From the IMG/VR virus record IMGVR_UViG_3300033144_003554, positions 1 to 28,713 of that record: 28,713 nt of DNA. One strand, written 5' to 3'. A program made the position numbers and the translations under genes. The DNA comes from a virus. The number at the start of each line of letters is the position of its first letter. Position 1 is the first letter of the stretch. Shown here one piece after another: positions 17,204-22,989 of the stretch. The notes below the pieces were generated by a model that was not told where the DNA came from, ran no database searches, and was given only the letters and a program-made list of their open reading frames with translations.

Positions 17204-18621
17204 TAGTTTCTTCCTCCTTCAAGCTCCATATCTGCTCCAAGCACAACTACTTTTACTGGAGCTACGGTTCTTAGTTGATAGTTTCTGTTTCTGGCTCTAC
17301 CGAAATTCCTCATTGATATCCTTTTTTTTAATGTAGGGTCTGTCCCTATACTTGCTGTTCTTTCAGTAGAGTATGTATTACCAATATCGTCTGTCCATGA
17401 TATCATAACTTGTGGATCAGAGCAAGTCCATAAATCAGACTCAACCTCATCCCACCAATCAGTATCTGGTGGCGTATGCCCTGTGTTGTCCTCAGAGGTA
17501 TATGAGACATAATATTTACTATCATAGGTACAACAATGACCAGTTTTGTAAGTTACCCCTGAGTCGTAAGCTGCGACTTCTGGTGGGTAGCTACCAGAGT
17601 CATCAGGGATAAACCCTGTACCCATCTCCATATCAAGATTTAATTTTTTATGTTTAACAAACTTCTGATCTTTATCTATTCCTTGTGTAACTCTTACCCT
17701 CTCAACACTATGGAAATTATCAGTATAAGTATCAGTATCTAACTCATATACATTTCCAAGTTCATAATCGCCTATGAGGTGTTTTCCGTTAAAGTGTGTG
17801 TAAGCATTACCTCTCCATCTGCTATTATCTGGGTATGATGCCCGTTGATGCCAGTAACCAGTAGAAAAGTCATATGCCCAGGTTTTATTTGCTGTGGCAA
17901 ATGTTATCACATAATATGTATGACCGTTCTGGCTGTAACCAAGTGCCACAGCTGACTCTCTATCTGTTACTGAATAAGTCGATATCTGATAAGCAATCTG
18001 TTGTGTTGATATTGGCTTAGCTGAATATCCATCTGTGGTAACTATGTCGCCTTCTGGTGTAAGCCAAACGAGATTATTATTAATAACCACAAGCGAACTT
18101 CTTGATACAACTCCAGACTCTATAACTCCACCATCAATAGGACTAAATGGAAAATAAGCCCCTGCTGCGTTATAATATTTCTGTATGGTTTGTTTCCCAG
18201 CTACTAATAACTGACTGTTAACAGCTTCAACCCCTACGATATTATCTGGGGCTGCTTCTGCCTCTGCAAAGTCTAATGCATCCCATGTAGAACCATCATA
18301 TAGACCAGAGCAGTACAGTAGGTCGGAGTCAGGCTTGCTTATAACAAAGAACCCATCAATATAAGTAAGATCGGATGCTCCTGGAAAGTCTGGATCAGAT
18401 ATCTTCCCCCATGAACTATCTGAAAACTTAAATATATACCCATCAGTACCATCAACAAGCATCAGTTGGTTGCCATTGCTTCTAACTTTAACTGGTGTTG
18501 TTGTGCTATCTAACGCACCAAGGTAGGTAATATTGTCACTGGTATCCATTTTATAAAGGTAAGCCCCATGCACAATATAAACAAACTCTGGCGTACCCCA
18601 TAATGCTCTGACTTTAGCCAT
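17203..18621 (-). CDS. Tail hub / packaged-DNA stabilisation protein gp10, body only
   Basis: The 472 residues match the body of P22 gp10-type tail hubs: QLMLVDGTDGYIF, DPDFPGASDLTYIDGFF, LYDGSTWDALDFAEAEAAPD, a 'GHTYYVITF' to 'WAYDFSTGYWHQR' stretch, and the end RNFGRARNRNYQLRTVAPV. The N-terminal module that normally precedes this (MKIPF..GG to EGLK) is missing. The first residues, VRALWGTPEFVYIVHG, align with what follows the module in relatives. I choose ATG 18621 because its A is shared with the previous TGA (TGATG) and GAGGAG lies eight bases upstream. An upstream in-frame start at 18705 would lie inside the previous gene and looks non-coding. A carbohydrate-binding-like insert sits near 350-398. 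Confidence 0.85.
   Translation of the reverse strand: MAKVRALWGTPEFVYIVHGAYLYKMDTSDNITYLGALDSTTTPVKVRSNGNQLMLVDGTDGYIFKFSDSSWGKISDPDFPGASDLTYIDGFFVISKPDSDLLYCSGLYDGSTWDALDFAEAEAAPDNIVGVEAVNSQLLVAGKQTIQKYYNAAGAYFPFSPIDGGVIESGVVSRSSLVVINNNLVWLTPEGDIVTTDGYSAKPISTQQIAYQISTYSVTDRESAVALGYSQNGHTYYVITFATANKTWAYDFSTGYWHQRASYPDNSRWRGNAYTHFNGKHLIGDYELGNVYELDTDTYTDNFHSVERVRVTQGIDKDQKFVKHKKLNLDMEMGTGFIPDDSGSYPPEVAAYDSGVTYKTGHCCTYDSKYYVSYTSEDNTGHTPPDTDWWDEVESDLWTCSDPQVMISWTDDIGNTYSTERTASIGTDPTLKKRISMRNFGRARNRNYQLRTVAPVKVVVLGADMELEGGRN
17430..17574 (-). other. CBM5/12-like insert within the gp10 body
   Basis: Residues about 350-398 read AAYDSGVTYKTGHCCTYDSK, then YYVSYTSEDNTGHTPPDTDWW. This matches the 'Y..g..Y..Gd.v.y.gk.Yvs...n.g..P....W' pattern of small chitin/carbohydrate-binding modules (families 5/12) that are often grafted onto phage structural proteins. 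The gp10 fold resumes at QVMISWTDDIGN. The resemblance is by eye and rests on spaced aromatic and Gly/Pro positions. Confidence 0.55.
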
Positions 18622-19100
18622 CAAACTAACTCCTCTACTATAATTTTTACTGTTACAAGAAAATCCTGCCCAGCCTGAGACGCTCCAGCAAAACTTAAAG
18701 CACAACCTGGTTCTATGATGAAATCTTCGGCATAAGAAGTGGTATCTTTAAATAAATACTGTTGCATAAACCATCCATTAATACCATAATAACTTAAAAA
18801 GTTATGTGCATTTTTCCAATAGAAAATTATTTCTGGGTTTTCGCTTTGCCAATGAGCCATTAGCCTCATAGGAAATGGCCAGGCTCCAGAGTCAAATTCG
18901 CCATCGGCTATTTTAGTCATATAGATCGCAGGGTCTAAATTTCTCGGGACATAATTAAAAAATTCAACGTTTCTAACTTTATAATAATGATTACTGTCCG
19001 GCCTGTTATATAAACTTGCAATATTTTCCTGAGTTGTAGAACTTGAAAATAAAAATCCTGAATGTATCCATAATTTAGTTGCCTCTTTATCTTTGAGCAT
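18621..19100 (-). CDS. Hypothetical protein between adhesins and gp10 body
   Basis: I do not recognise this 159-residue protein. It is rich in aromatic residues (Phe, Tyr, Trp) and Asn, has no membrane segment or signal peptide, and ends in a strand-like FLVTVKIIVEELV. That is typical of a compact beta-rich virion protein. A strong AAGGAGGG precedes ATG 19100, and its stop shares a base with the gp10-body start (TGATG). Tight coupling to gp10 suggests a tail-hub partner made in similar amounts, but this is inference. Confidence 0.8.
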   Translation of the reverse strand: MLKDKEATKLWIHSGFLFSSSTTQENIASLYNRPDSNHYYKVRNVEFFNYVPRNLDPAIYMTKIADGEFDSGAWPFPMRLMAHWQSENPEIIFYWKNAHNFLSYYGINGWFMQQYLFKDTTSYAEDFIIEPGCALSFAGASQAGQDFLVTVKIIVEELV

Positions 19101-19127
19101 AACCCTCCTTTATATTATTTCTTTGCA

Positions 19128-19409
19128 TTATTCCTCCAGTTCTTTTATGCTTTCACCTTTAACAAGTGTTCCCAAAATGGAAACAAGTTTGTGAGTTACG
19201 TTTCTATTTTGTTCTGCTGTCTGCTGAACACCCATTAATCTTTGATCCCAATTTAATTGAAGTAGCAACGATCGTTTTGGCGCACAGTCCCATACTGTTT
19301 TCGTTTGGTTGCTTTTTTCTTCAATCCAAGAAGTCTTAACTCTAAATGGGCATTTATCTTTTTTCTTGTAAAACATACATCCTTTAAAACATGTAGCATC
19401 TATACTCAT
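19128..19409 (-). CDS. Small cysteine-containing hypothetical protein
   Basis: I place the start at ATG 19409, which shares its A with the previous stop (TAATG) and has GGGGGAAAA nine bases upstream, rather than at 19451, which would overlap the previous gene by 43 bases. The 93-residue product has cysteines at 7, 11, 20 and 42 (CFKGC, KCPF, WDC), a spacing that could bind zinc or an iron-sulphur cluster, followed by a helical C-terminus. It resembles no family I can name. Confidence 0.75.
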   Translation of the reverse strand: MSIDATCFKGCMFYKKKDKCPFRVKTSWIEEKSNQTKTVWDCAPKRSLLLQLNWDQRLMGVQQTAEQNRNVTHKLVSILGTLVKGESIKELEE

Positions 19410-19726
19410 TATAATTTTCCCCCATCTATCACTTTCTTTGTTCTTGTCCATGTAATATTATCAGTGTTTACATTTACTTTTACAGAATAACTACACTCTG
19501 TGGCTGTTATATCAGCTTCTATATCTGCAAGAGATAGATCGCTTGATCCTATTTCTGGTTTAAGATATCCCTCAAGCCTTGTAATTAGTCCATCTATTGT
19601 AACATCGTCTATCTGATAATTTGTTTGATTCTTTGTAAATGTTACTCTATAATGACCTTCTTCTGCATGAAATTCTAAGTCGTCTACTGTTCCCATTTCT
19701 TGAAATAATGTGTGTAAACTCTTCAT
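19409..19726 (-). CDS. Hypothetical protein in the tail-gene cluster
   Basis: This is a 105-residue acidic protein with alternating polar and hydrophobic stretches (HYRVTFTKNQTNYQI, SYSVKVNVNTDNITWTRTK) suggesting beta-strands, and no membrane segment. The start is supported by AGGATAAA directly before ATG 19726, and the stop overlaps the next start (TAATG). Function is unknown. Position among tail genes suggests a minor virion or assembly role. Confidence 0.75.
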   Translation of the reverse strand: MKSLHTLFQEMGTVDDLEFHAEEGHYRVTFTKNQTNYQIDDVTIDGLITRLEGYLKPEIGSSDLSLADIEADITATECSYSVKVNVNTDNITWTRTKKVIDGGKL

Positions 19727-19733
19727 TTTATCC

Positions 19734-19919
19734 TCATATGTTGTTTTTTTTTAAAGACTTGACATAAAGATCAAGGGCTGCTCTGTCAACTACTTTGTCA
19801 ATTTCGTTAGCAAGGGCAATCCGTGCTAACTTAATATGCCGTTTTATATGTTTGTTTAAATCTAATGCCATCTCGGTTTCTGTAAAACAAACTGGTTTAG
19901 CTTGATTTGTTGCTGACAC
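19734..19919 (-). CDS. Small basic helical hypothetical protein (GTG start)
   Basis: This 61-residue protein is probably a single helical hairpin (LNKHIKRHIKLARIALANEI, then DKVVDRAALDLYVKSLKK). The GTG at 19919 is chosen because AGGAGG lies eight bases upstream, overlapping the TAG stop of the preceding tip gene. No family is recognised. Confidence 0.65.
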   Translation of the reverse strand: MSATNQAKPVCFTETEMALDLNKHIKRHIKLARIALANEIDKVVDRAALDLYVKSLKKNNI

Positions 19920-19928
19920 TTTATCCTC

Positions 19929-20408
19929 CTATGTTGTTTTTGTGCAAACCACACTAATTAATGCTTGTGGCCTCCATGTTGTTAATGCTTGTGAATTACC
20001 TACTCCGTGAGTATGTGTGTTGTCTTCACCAGACTCTCCAGTCTCTGGATCAGTCTCTGTTGTTGGCATACCACCTGAATCTTTGCCCCATTCTGCTGGA
20101 TAATCCGTATTTTCTAAATATCTACAAGGGTAAAGATGTGTATGAGATGGTAGTTCAGCTATTGTTAACTGCCATCCCGCCATGGTATGAGTATGAGTGT
20201 TAATAACTTCAACACTTACAATACTACCTCCATCATAACCTCTGTATTTATTAACTGTATCTGAGATAGCCACAAGATGATCGCCTACGCTTTCGATTAC
20301 TACCCAGTATGTAGGTGCTGCTGCTTGGTAAAATATCATTTGTGTGCCATCATCAAGAACGCTATGGTCAATTTCTACATCTGAATGTGTTAATATGTAT
20401 TCAGCCAT
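19929..20408 (-). CDS. Fibre-tip paralogue 3 with HxH motifs
   Basis: This 159-residue free-standing protein resembles the metal-binding tips of phage receptor-binding fibres. It has FYQAAAPTYW near residue 27, a GD...D...GY segment, three HxH clusters (NTHTHTM, PSHTHLY, THTHGVG), and the ending TTWRPQALISVVCTKT. In T4 gp37 and gp12 such HxH motifs coordinate iron in a trimer needle. It is clearly related to the two upstream genes. It has no stalk, so it must attach to another protein or act as a short adhesin. Its ATG overlaps the previous stop (TAATG). Confidence 0.8.
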   Translation of the reverse strand: MAEYILTHSDVEIDHSVLDDGTQMIFYQAAAPTYWVVIESVGDHLVAISDTVNKYRGYDGGSIVSVEVINTHTHTMAGWQLTIAELPSHTHLYPCRYLENTDYPAEWGKDSGGMPTTETDPETGESGEDNTHTHGVGNSQALTTWRPQALISVVCTKTT

Positions 20409-20893
20409 TATGGTATATCCTTTTTAAATAGTGCTGATACTGCTGCTGCTGGCCTCCAACTTGCTGTATACCCATCATCCCCAGATACTCCATGCTCATG
20501 TTCTTGCCCTCCTCCAGCCTCTGTTGTAGGATAATCTTGATTCCAGCTATCTATATTATAATATTTGTAGTTATAAAATGGATGACCTCCAAGCCCTACT
20601 TGTTTTTTTCCAATAAAATAAACATGTGTATGGGTCGGCATTTCAGCAAGAGTCAGGGCGTGAGCGGCTGTTGTATGTATGTGGTCATCGATAGTCCATG
20701 TACCAGCATCCGATCCTGATGTCTCTTCTGAATCATAACCAGTTGTAGAATCCCTTAGCCCTACGAGTGTGTCTCCATGCCCTGCTACTATTGTCCAGTT
20801 ATCAGGGGCGGCTAATTGATATAAAATAATTGTTGTTCCTGGACTCCATACTGACTTTATTAATGTATTACTTGTATGTATTGATTCTCCCAT
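20408..20893 (-). CDS. Fibre-tip paralogue 2 with HxH motifs
   Basis: This 161-residue paralogue has LYQLAAPDNW where the others have FYQAAAPTYW, GDTLVGLRD, DDHIHTTAAHALTLAEMPTH followed by THVY, then QEHEHGV and SWRPAAAVSALFKK. The segment between the second and third HxH clusters, expected to be the exposed, receptor-contacting loop, is Tyr/Gly-rich and differs completely from its sisters. The ATG follows the preceding TAA by one base, with GGACGGA as a weak ribosome site. Role inferred: receptor binding or decoration. Confidence 0.8.
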   Translation of the reverse strand: MGESIHTSNTLIKSVWSPGTTIILYQLAAPDNWTIVAGHGDTLVGLRDSTTGYDSEETSGSDAGTWTIDDHIHTTAAHALTLAEMPTHTHVYFIGKKQVGLGGHPFYNYKYYNIDSWNQDYPTTEAGGGQEHEHGVSGDDGYTASWRPAAAVSALFKKDIP

Positions 20894-20894
20894 C

Positions 20895-21392
20895 TTATCC
20901 GTCCTTATTACATATAATACTTACAATAACTTTAGGATACCATGTTGAGTCCATATCTAATGAACTTGAGTCTGTAAGATAGCCATGATTATGAGAGTCA
21001 TTACTACCGGTTGATTGGGTAGGGACATCGTCAAGCATAATAATATGGCCATAGTTAGTATTCATCCAATACACATCATATGTTCCATTACCACCTGTGT
21101 CTCTGGTTACTGTATGGCTATGAGCTGGTATTTGAGCTGTTGTTAAATAATGGCTTCCAGTAGAGTGCTGATGGGCAATGCTATACCTTGTGCCTCTCAG
21201 TGTTCCTGGGTCGCCATCACTATAACCTCCGGATGCTGACGGATCAGATATACCAAGGAATCTGTCACCTACAGAACCGACAATGCTCCAGTATGTAGGT
21301 GCTGCGGCTTGATAAAAAACTCCTTTAGTTCCATTAGATAAAAACATTGAATCAAAATATTCACCAGTAAAAGGCCAATCTATATCTGCCAT
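20895..21392 (-). CDS. Fibre-tip paralogue 1 with HxH motifs
   Basis: This 165-residue first member of the tandem family has FYQAAAPTYWSIVGSVGDRF, then AHQHSTGSHYLTTAQIPAHS and HTVT, and SHNHGYL, ending WYPKVIVSIICNK. The conserved frame (aromatic start, HxH clusters, W-P-x(3)-S-I/L end) is shared with the next two genes, while the loop between the second and third clusters is unique. It is translationally coupled (TAATG) to the upstream lone gp10 N-terminal module, which may be its anchor. Confidence 0.8.
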   Translation of the reverse strand: MADIDWPFTGEYFDSMFLSNGTKGVFYQAAAPTYWSIVGSVGDRFLGISDPSASGGYSDGDPGTLRGTRYSIAHQHSTGSHYLTTAQIPAHSHTVTRDTGGNGTYDVYWMNTNYGHIIMLDDVPTQSTGSNDSHNHGYLTDSSSLDMDSTWYPKVIVSIICNKDG

Positions 21393-21628
21393 TAATATAC
21401 CCTCACATTGTCATAATCTGATGGGCTGAAATATGATCCCCCACCCTGTGACATTAACCAATCTGTAGGAGCGAATCTTTTATGTGGCTTCAACCCTTCA
21501 ACTGGAATTAAAACCCTCTTTGGTTCTGCCCCTTGATTATCAATTTCTACTTTAAAATTACGACACTCTTGTATATCATCTGCTGGTGACAGAGCGTCTG
21601 ATGTGCCACCAACAAATGGAATTTTCAC
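21392..21628 (-). CDS. Stand-alone gp10 N-terminal module
   Basis: This 78-residue protein begins MKIPFVGGT and aligns without gaps to the start of the propeller protein at 7017 (K2-I-P-F5, G7-G8, Q20-E21, N24-F25), and then reaches EGLK at 44-47 against 43-46. In gp10-type proteins this segment leads straight into the hub body, but here only ~31 unrelated residues follow before the stop. The body is encoded separately at 17203-18621. The GTG at 21628 overlaps the preceding TAG (TAGTG), with AAAGG upstream. It probably assembles with the body in trans or anchors the coupled tip proteins. It could alternatively be a decaying fragment. Confidence 0.8.
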   Translation of the reverse strand: MKIPFVGGTSDALSPADDIQECRNFKVEIDNQGAEPKRVLIPVEGLKPHKRFAPTDWLMSQGGGSYFSPSDYDNVRVY

Positions 21629-21777
21629 TATTTACCTTTCTTCTTTTTTGGTGTTGGTTTATCTGAAAAGAAAGAATCTATCATACTTTTCTTTTTCTTT
21701 CTTTGTTTCTTTAATTTATCAGACAAACTCCCTTTGCCAGCTAATACATCTGCTGGCCGCCTTATTTTTTTTGCCAT
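21628..21777 (-). CDS. 49-residue Lys-rich protein
   Basis: This small ORF begins MAKKIRRPADVLAGKG and ends with a Lys-rich tail (TPKKKKGK). The middle (KLKKQRKKKKS) is also strongly basic, so nucleic-acid or membrane-surface binding is plausible. The stop overlaps the GTG start of the next gene (TAGTG), and the ATG lies two bases after the previous gene's stop, with AAAGGAAAA upstream. It fits the coupled array and is probably real. No family recognised. Confidence 0.6.
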   Translation of the reverse strand: MAKKIRRPADVLAGKGSLSDKLKKQRKKKKSMIDSFFSDKPTPKKKKGK

Positions 21778-21778
21778 A

Positions 21779-21928
21779 TTATTTTCCTTTTTTGGCTAAA
21801 AATTTTGAAAATACTTTAATGGCAGCAACGATAATATCATTGTGTTTGCTCTTACTTACTAAGACAATCTTTTCCGCGAACATTAAGCCAGCAAGAACTA
21901 TCCCTGCATGATTAAACAACCATTCCAT
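21779..21928 (-). CDS. 49-residue membrane protein, holin-like
   Basis: The product starts MEWLFNHAGIVLAGLMFAEK, with a hydrophobic segment at about 8-24, then a Lys-rich amphipathic helix ending FLAKKGK. One membrane span followed by a short basic cytoplasmic tail resembles minimal phage holins, with a pattern like 'vG.i.fAa.ivdKiv..tk.k.Dd.vw.aik'. AAAGGATAG precedes the ATG. It is the best holin candidate here, but no endolysin is next to it. Confidence 0.6.
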   Translation of the reverse strand: MEWLFNHAGIVLAGLMFAEKIVLVSKSKHNDIIVAAIKVFSKFLAKKGK

Positions 21929-21929
21929 T

Positions 21930-22037
21930 TTATCTATCCTTTATTTTTTTAAAAAGTTTTTTAATACCATCTATTGAAAAATCAAGAATTACAAATATAA
22001 TATATATAATCCCTATGTTACATAAAATATCTATCAT
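21930..22037 (-). CDS. 35-residue membrane microprotein
   Basis: The ORF starts MIDILCNIGIIYIIFVILDF and ends with a Lys-rich amphipathic stretch (KKLFKKIKDR), i.e. a single transmembrane helix with a positive tail. It is wedged between two other tiny genes with no free space. The ribosome site is a weak GGATGG. A lysis or membrane-modulating role is inferred from composition and position. Confidence 0.5.
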   Translation of the reverse strand: MIDILCNIGIIYIIFVILDFSIDGIKKLFKKIKDR

Positions 22038-22040
22038 ATT

Positions 22041-22118
22041 TTACCATCCATATAATGCTTTTAACATAGCTTCAATTTGTGGATACCAGTTTTCTATATT
22101 ACCTATCCAATAAACCAT
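22041..22118 (-). CDS. 25-residue Trp/Tyr-rich microprotein
   Basis: The frame encodes MVYWIGNIENWYPQIEAMLK plus ALYGW. Three Trp and three Tyr in 25 residues suggest membrane-interface binding. A textbook AAGGAGG lies five bases before ATG 22118, one of the strongest ribosome sites in the window, which supports translation despite the size. A hairpin (22131-22156) fills the gap upstream. Function unknown. Confidence 0.5.
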   Translation of the reverse strand: MVYWIGNIENWYPQIEAMLKALYGW

Positions 22119-22130
22119 TTTGCCTCCTTC

Positions 22131-22156
22131 GCTGCGCTCATCTTCGAGCACTCAGC
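22131..22156 (-). promoter_or_regulatory. GC-rich imperfect hairpin ahead of the microprotein genes
   Basis: On the - strand: GCTG, AGT bulge, GCTC, loop GAAGAT, GAGC, G bulge, CAGC. It lies between the stop of 22158-22418 and the AAGGAGG of the 25-codon gene. Its GC content stands out from the surroundings. No T-run follows, so a role in mRNA processing or in setting expression of the small genes is more likely than termination. Confidence 0.4.
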
Positions 22157-22157
22157 T

Positions 22158-22418
22158 TTACTTTGTGTCTGTTAAAATTAATCTTATTAGTTCTTGTTCT
22201 GTCCTTACCTGTTCTATCGCTATCATAACCGATTGGTGGCGGCTCTCTACAATTCTTTCTATTTTTTCTTCCATTCGATAGACATCTTGCTTGTCCATCT
22301 TTTTGTTGAGGACTGAATATATTGTGGTTATACTACCACCAAGCATAATAATACTTGTTAATATTAAACCAGCGAGTGTTAACTTGTCAAATGATTTAAC
22401 ACTATATGAAGCTGACAT
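22158..22418 (-). CDS. Small membrane protein with coiled-coil tail (possible spanin or holin)
   Basis: I use ATG 22418 (MSASYS), preceded by GGAGGG, rather than 22430, whose ATG overlaps that ribosome site. The 86-residue product has a transmembrane segment (LTLAGLILTSIIMLGGSITT, about residues 12-33), then a charged coiled-coil helix. This type II layout fits inner-membrane spanins and some holins, but no partner outer-membrane lipoprotein is visible. The start follows the preceding TAA by one base. Confidence 0.7.
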   Translation of the reverse strand: MSASYSVKSFDKLTLAGLILTSIIMLGGSITTIYSVLNKKMDKQDVYRMEEKIERIVESRHQSVMIAIEQVRTEQELIRLILTDTK

Positions 22419-22419
22419 T

Positions 22420-22689
22420 TTACCCTCCATTATTTAAATTTTTTTCTTCTGTGATAATTAATTCAGACAATGGATAAACTTTTATTTCTGTTGTAAAATC
22501 TGGGCAATCGTTATTTTTATTTTTAATTAAACAACTTATATATGTAAAAGTATAGCTAATTGGAGCTTTTTCAAATACAATATGCTTTTGACATGTATAT
22601 TGATCTCTATTGCCACATTCAAGACAAAACACATCATTTGAATTGTCTATATTTCTTCTTGTTATTTCTTCTAATATTCTTTTACTCAT
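22420..22689 (-). CDS. Small zinc-knuckle-like hypothetical protein
   Basis: The 89-residue protein has C22-x2-C25-x7-C33-x2-H36 (CLECGNRDQYTCQKH), a spacing like a small zinc-binding site, followed by a beta-like stretch and further cysteines (SCLIK, NDCPDF). AAGGGAAAG precedes ATG 22689. It stands between the stalk gene and the small membrane genes. Function unknown. Confidence 0.65.
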   Translation of the reverse strand: MSKRILEEITRRNIDNSNDVFCLECGNRDQYTCQKHIVFEKAPISYTFTYISCLIKNKNNDCPDFTTEIKVYPLSELIITEEKNLNNGG

Positions 22690-22723
22690 TGTCTTTCCCT
22701 TATTTTACAATAATTATATCAGT

Positions 22724-22989
22724 TTATTTTCTAATTAGCAATAAGCTTTATAATCTCTGCTAATTTTTTCTTTATATTCGCAATATCTTTTTTGTTTGTG
22801 GCAATAGCATCTATGTTTGTTTCTATGTTATCTGCATTTGTAGATATATTATCTGCATTTATACTAAGATCATCTACAAATACAATTATATCATTTTTAT
22901 TTGTATCTATGTCATTTTTGTTTGTTTCTATCTTTTCCAATATGTCTATTATATTTCTATCCATTATATTCTCCTTATTTTCTAATTAG
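22724..22989. repeat. 15-bp direct repeat flanking the stalk gene
   Basis: ttattttctaattag occurs at 22724-22738 and 22975-22989, at the 3' ends of the stalk gene and the tail-fibre gene. The two genes read it in different frames (LIAN-stop and LLIRK-stop), so it is conserved as DNA and not as protein. This suggests the stalk gene arose by, or is a substrate for, recombination with the fibre 3' end. Confidence 0.7.
22731..22964 (-). CDS. Free-standing heptad-repeat stalk protein
   Basis: The 77 residues are almost entirely seven-residue repeats of the type ETNKNDI, DTNKNDI, SINADNI, STNADNI, ETNIDAI, ATNKKDI. This is a trimeric coiled-coil pattern as in fibre stalks and the P22 tail needle (gp26). 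Similar repeats (TNTTDIATNADDIDDLEADV) occur within the adjacent tail fibre. AAGGAGAATATA precedes ATG 22964 and starts in the fibre stop codon. It could be a needle component, a fibre-stalk extension or a duplicated remnant of the fibre. Confidence 0.75.
   Translation of the reverse strand: MDRNIIDILEKIETNKNDIDTNKNDIIVFVDDLSINADNISTNADNIETNIDAIATNKKDIANIKKKLAEIIKLIAN

Noticed and set aside
18621-18705. N-terminal extension of the gp10 body to an upstream ATG at 18705
   Set aside because: The extra residues (MCFKFCWSVSGWAGF...) are an out-of-frame reading of the preceding gene; the start at 18621 has GAGGAG and a TGATG overlap.
7017-21628. A currently active invertible segment switching gp10 C-termini
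   Set aside because: The two module copies are similar in protein but clearly diverged in DNA (roughly 7 in 10 bases match over the first codons), and I saw no identical inverted repeats or recombinase gene. An ancient rearrangement fits better.
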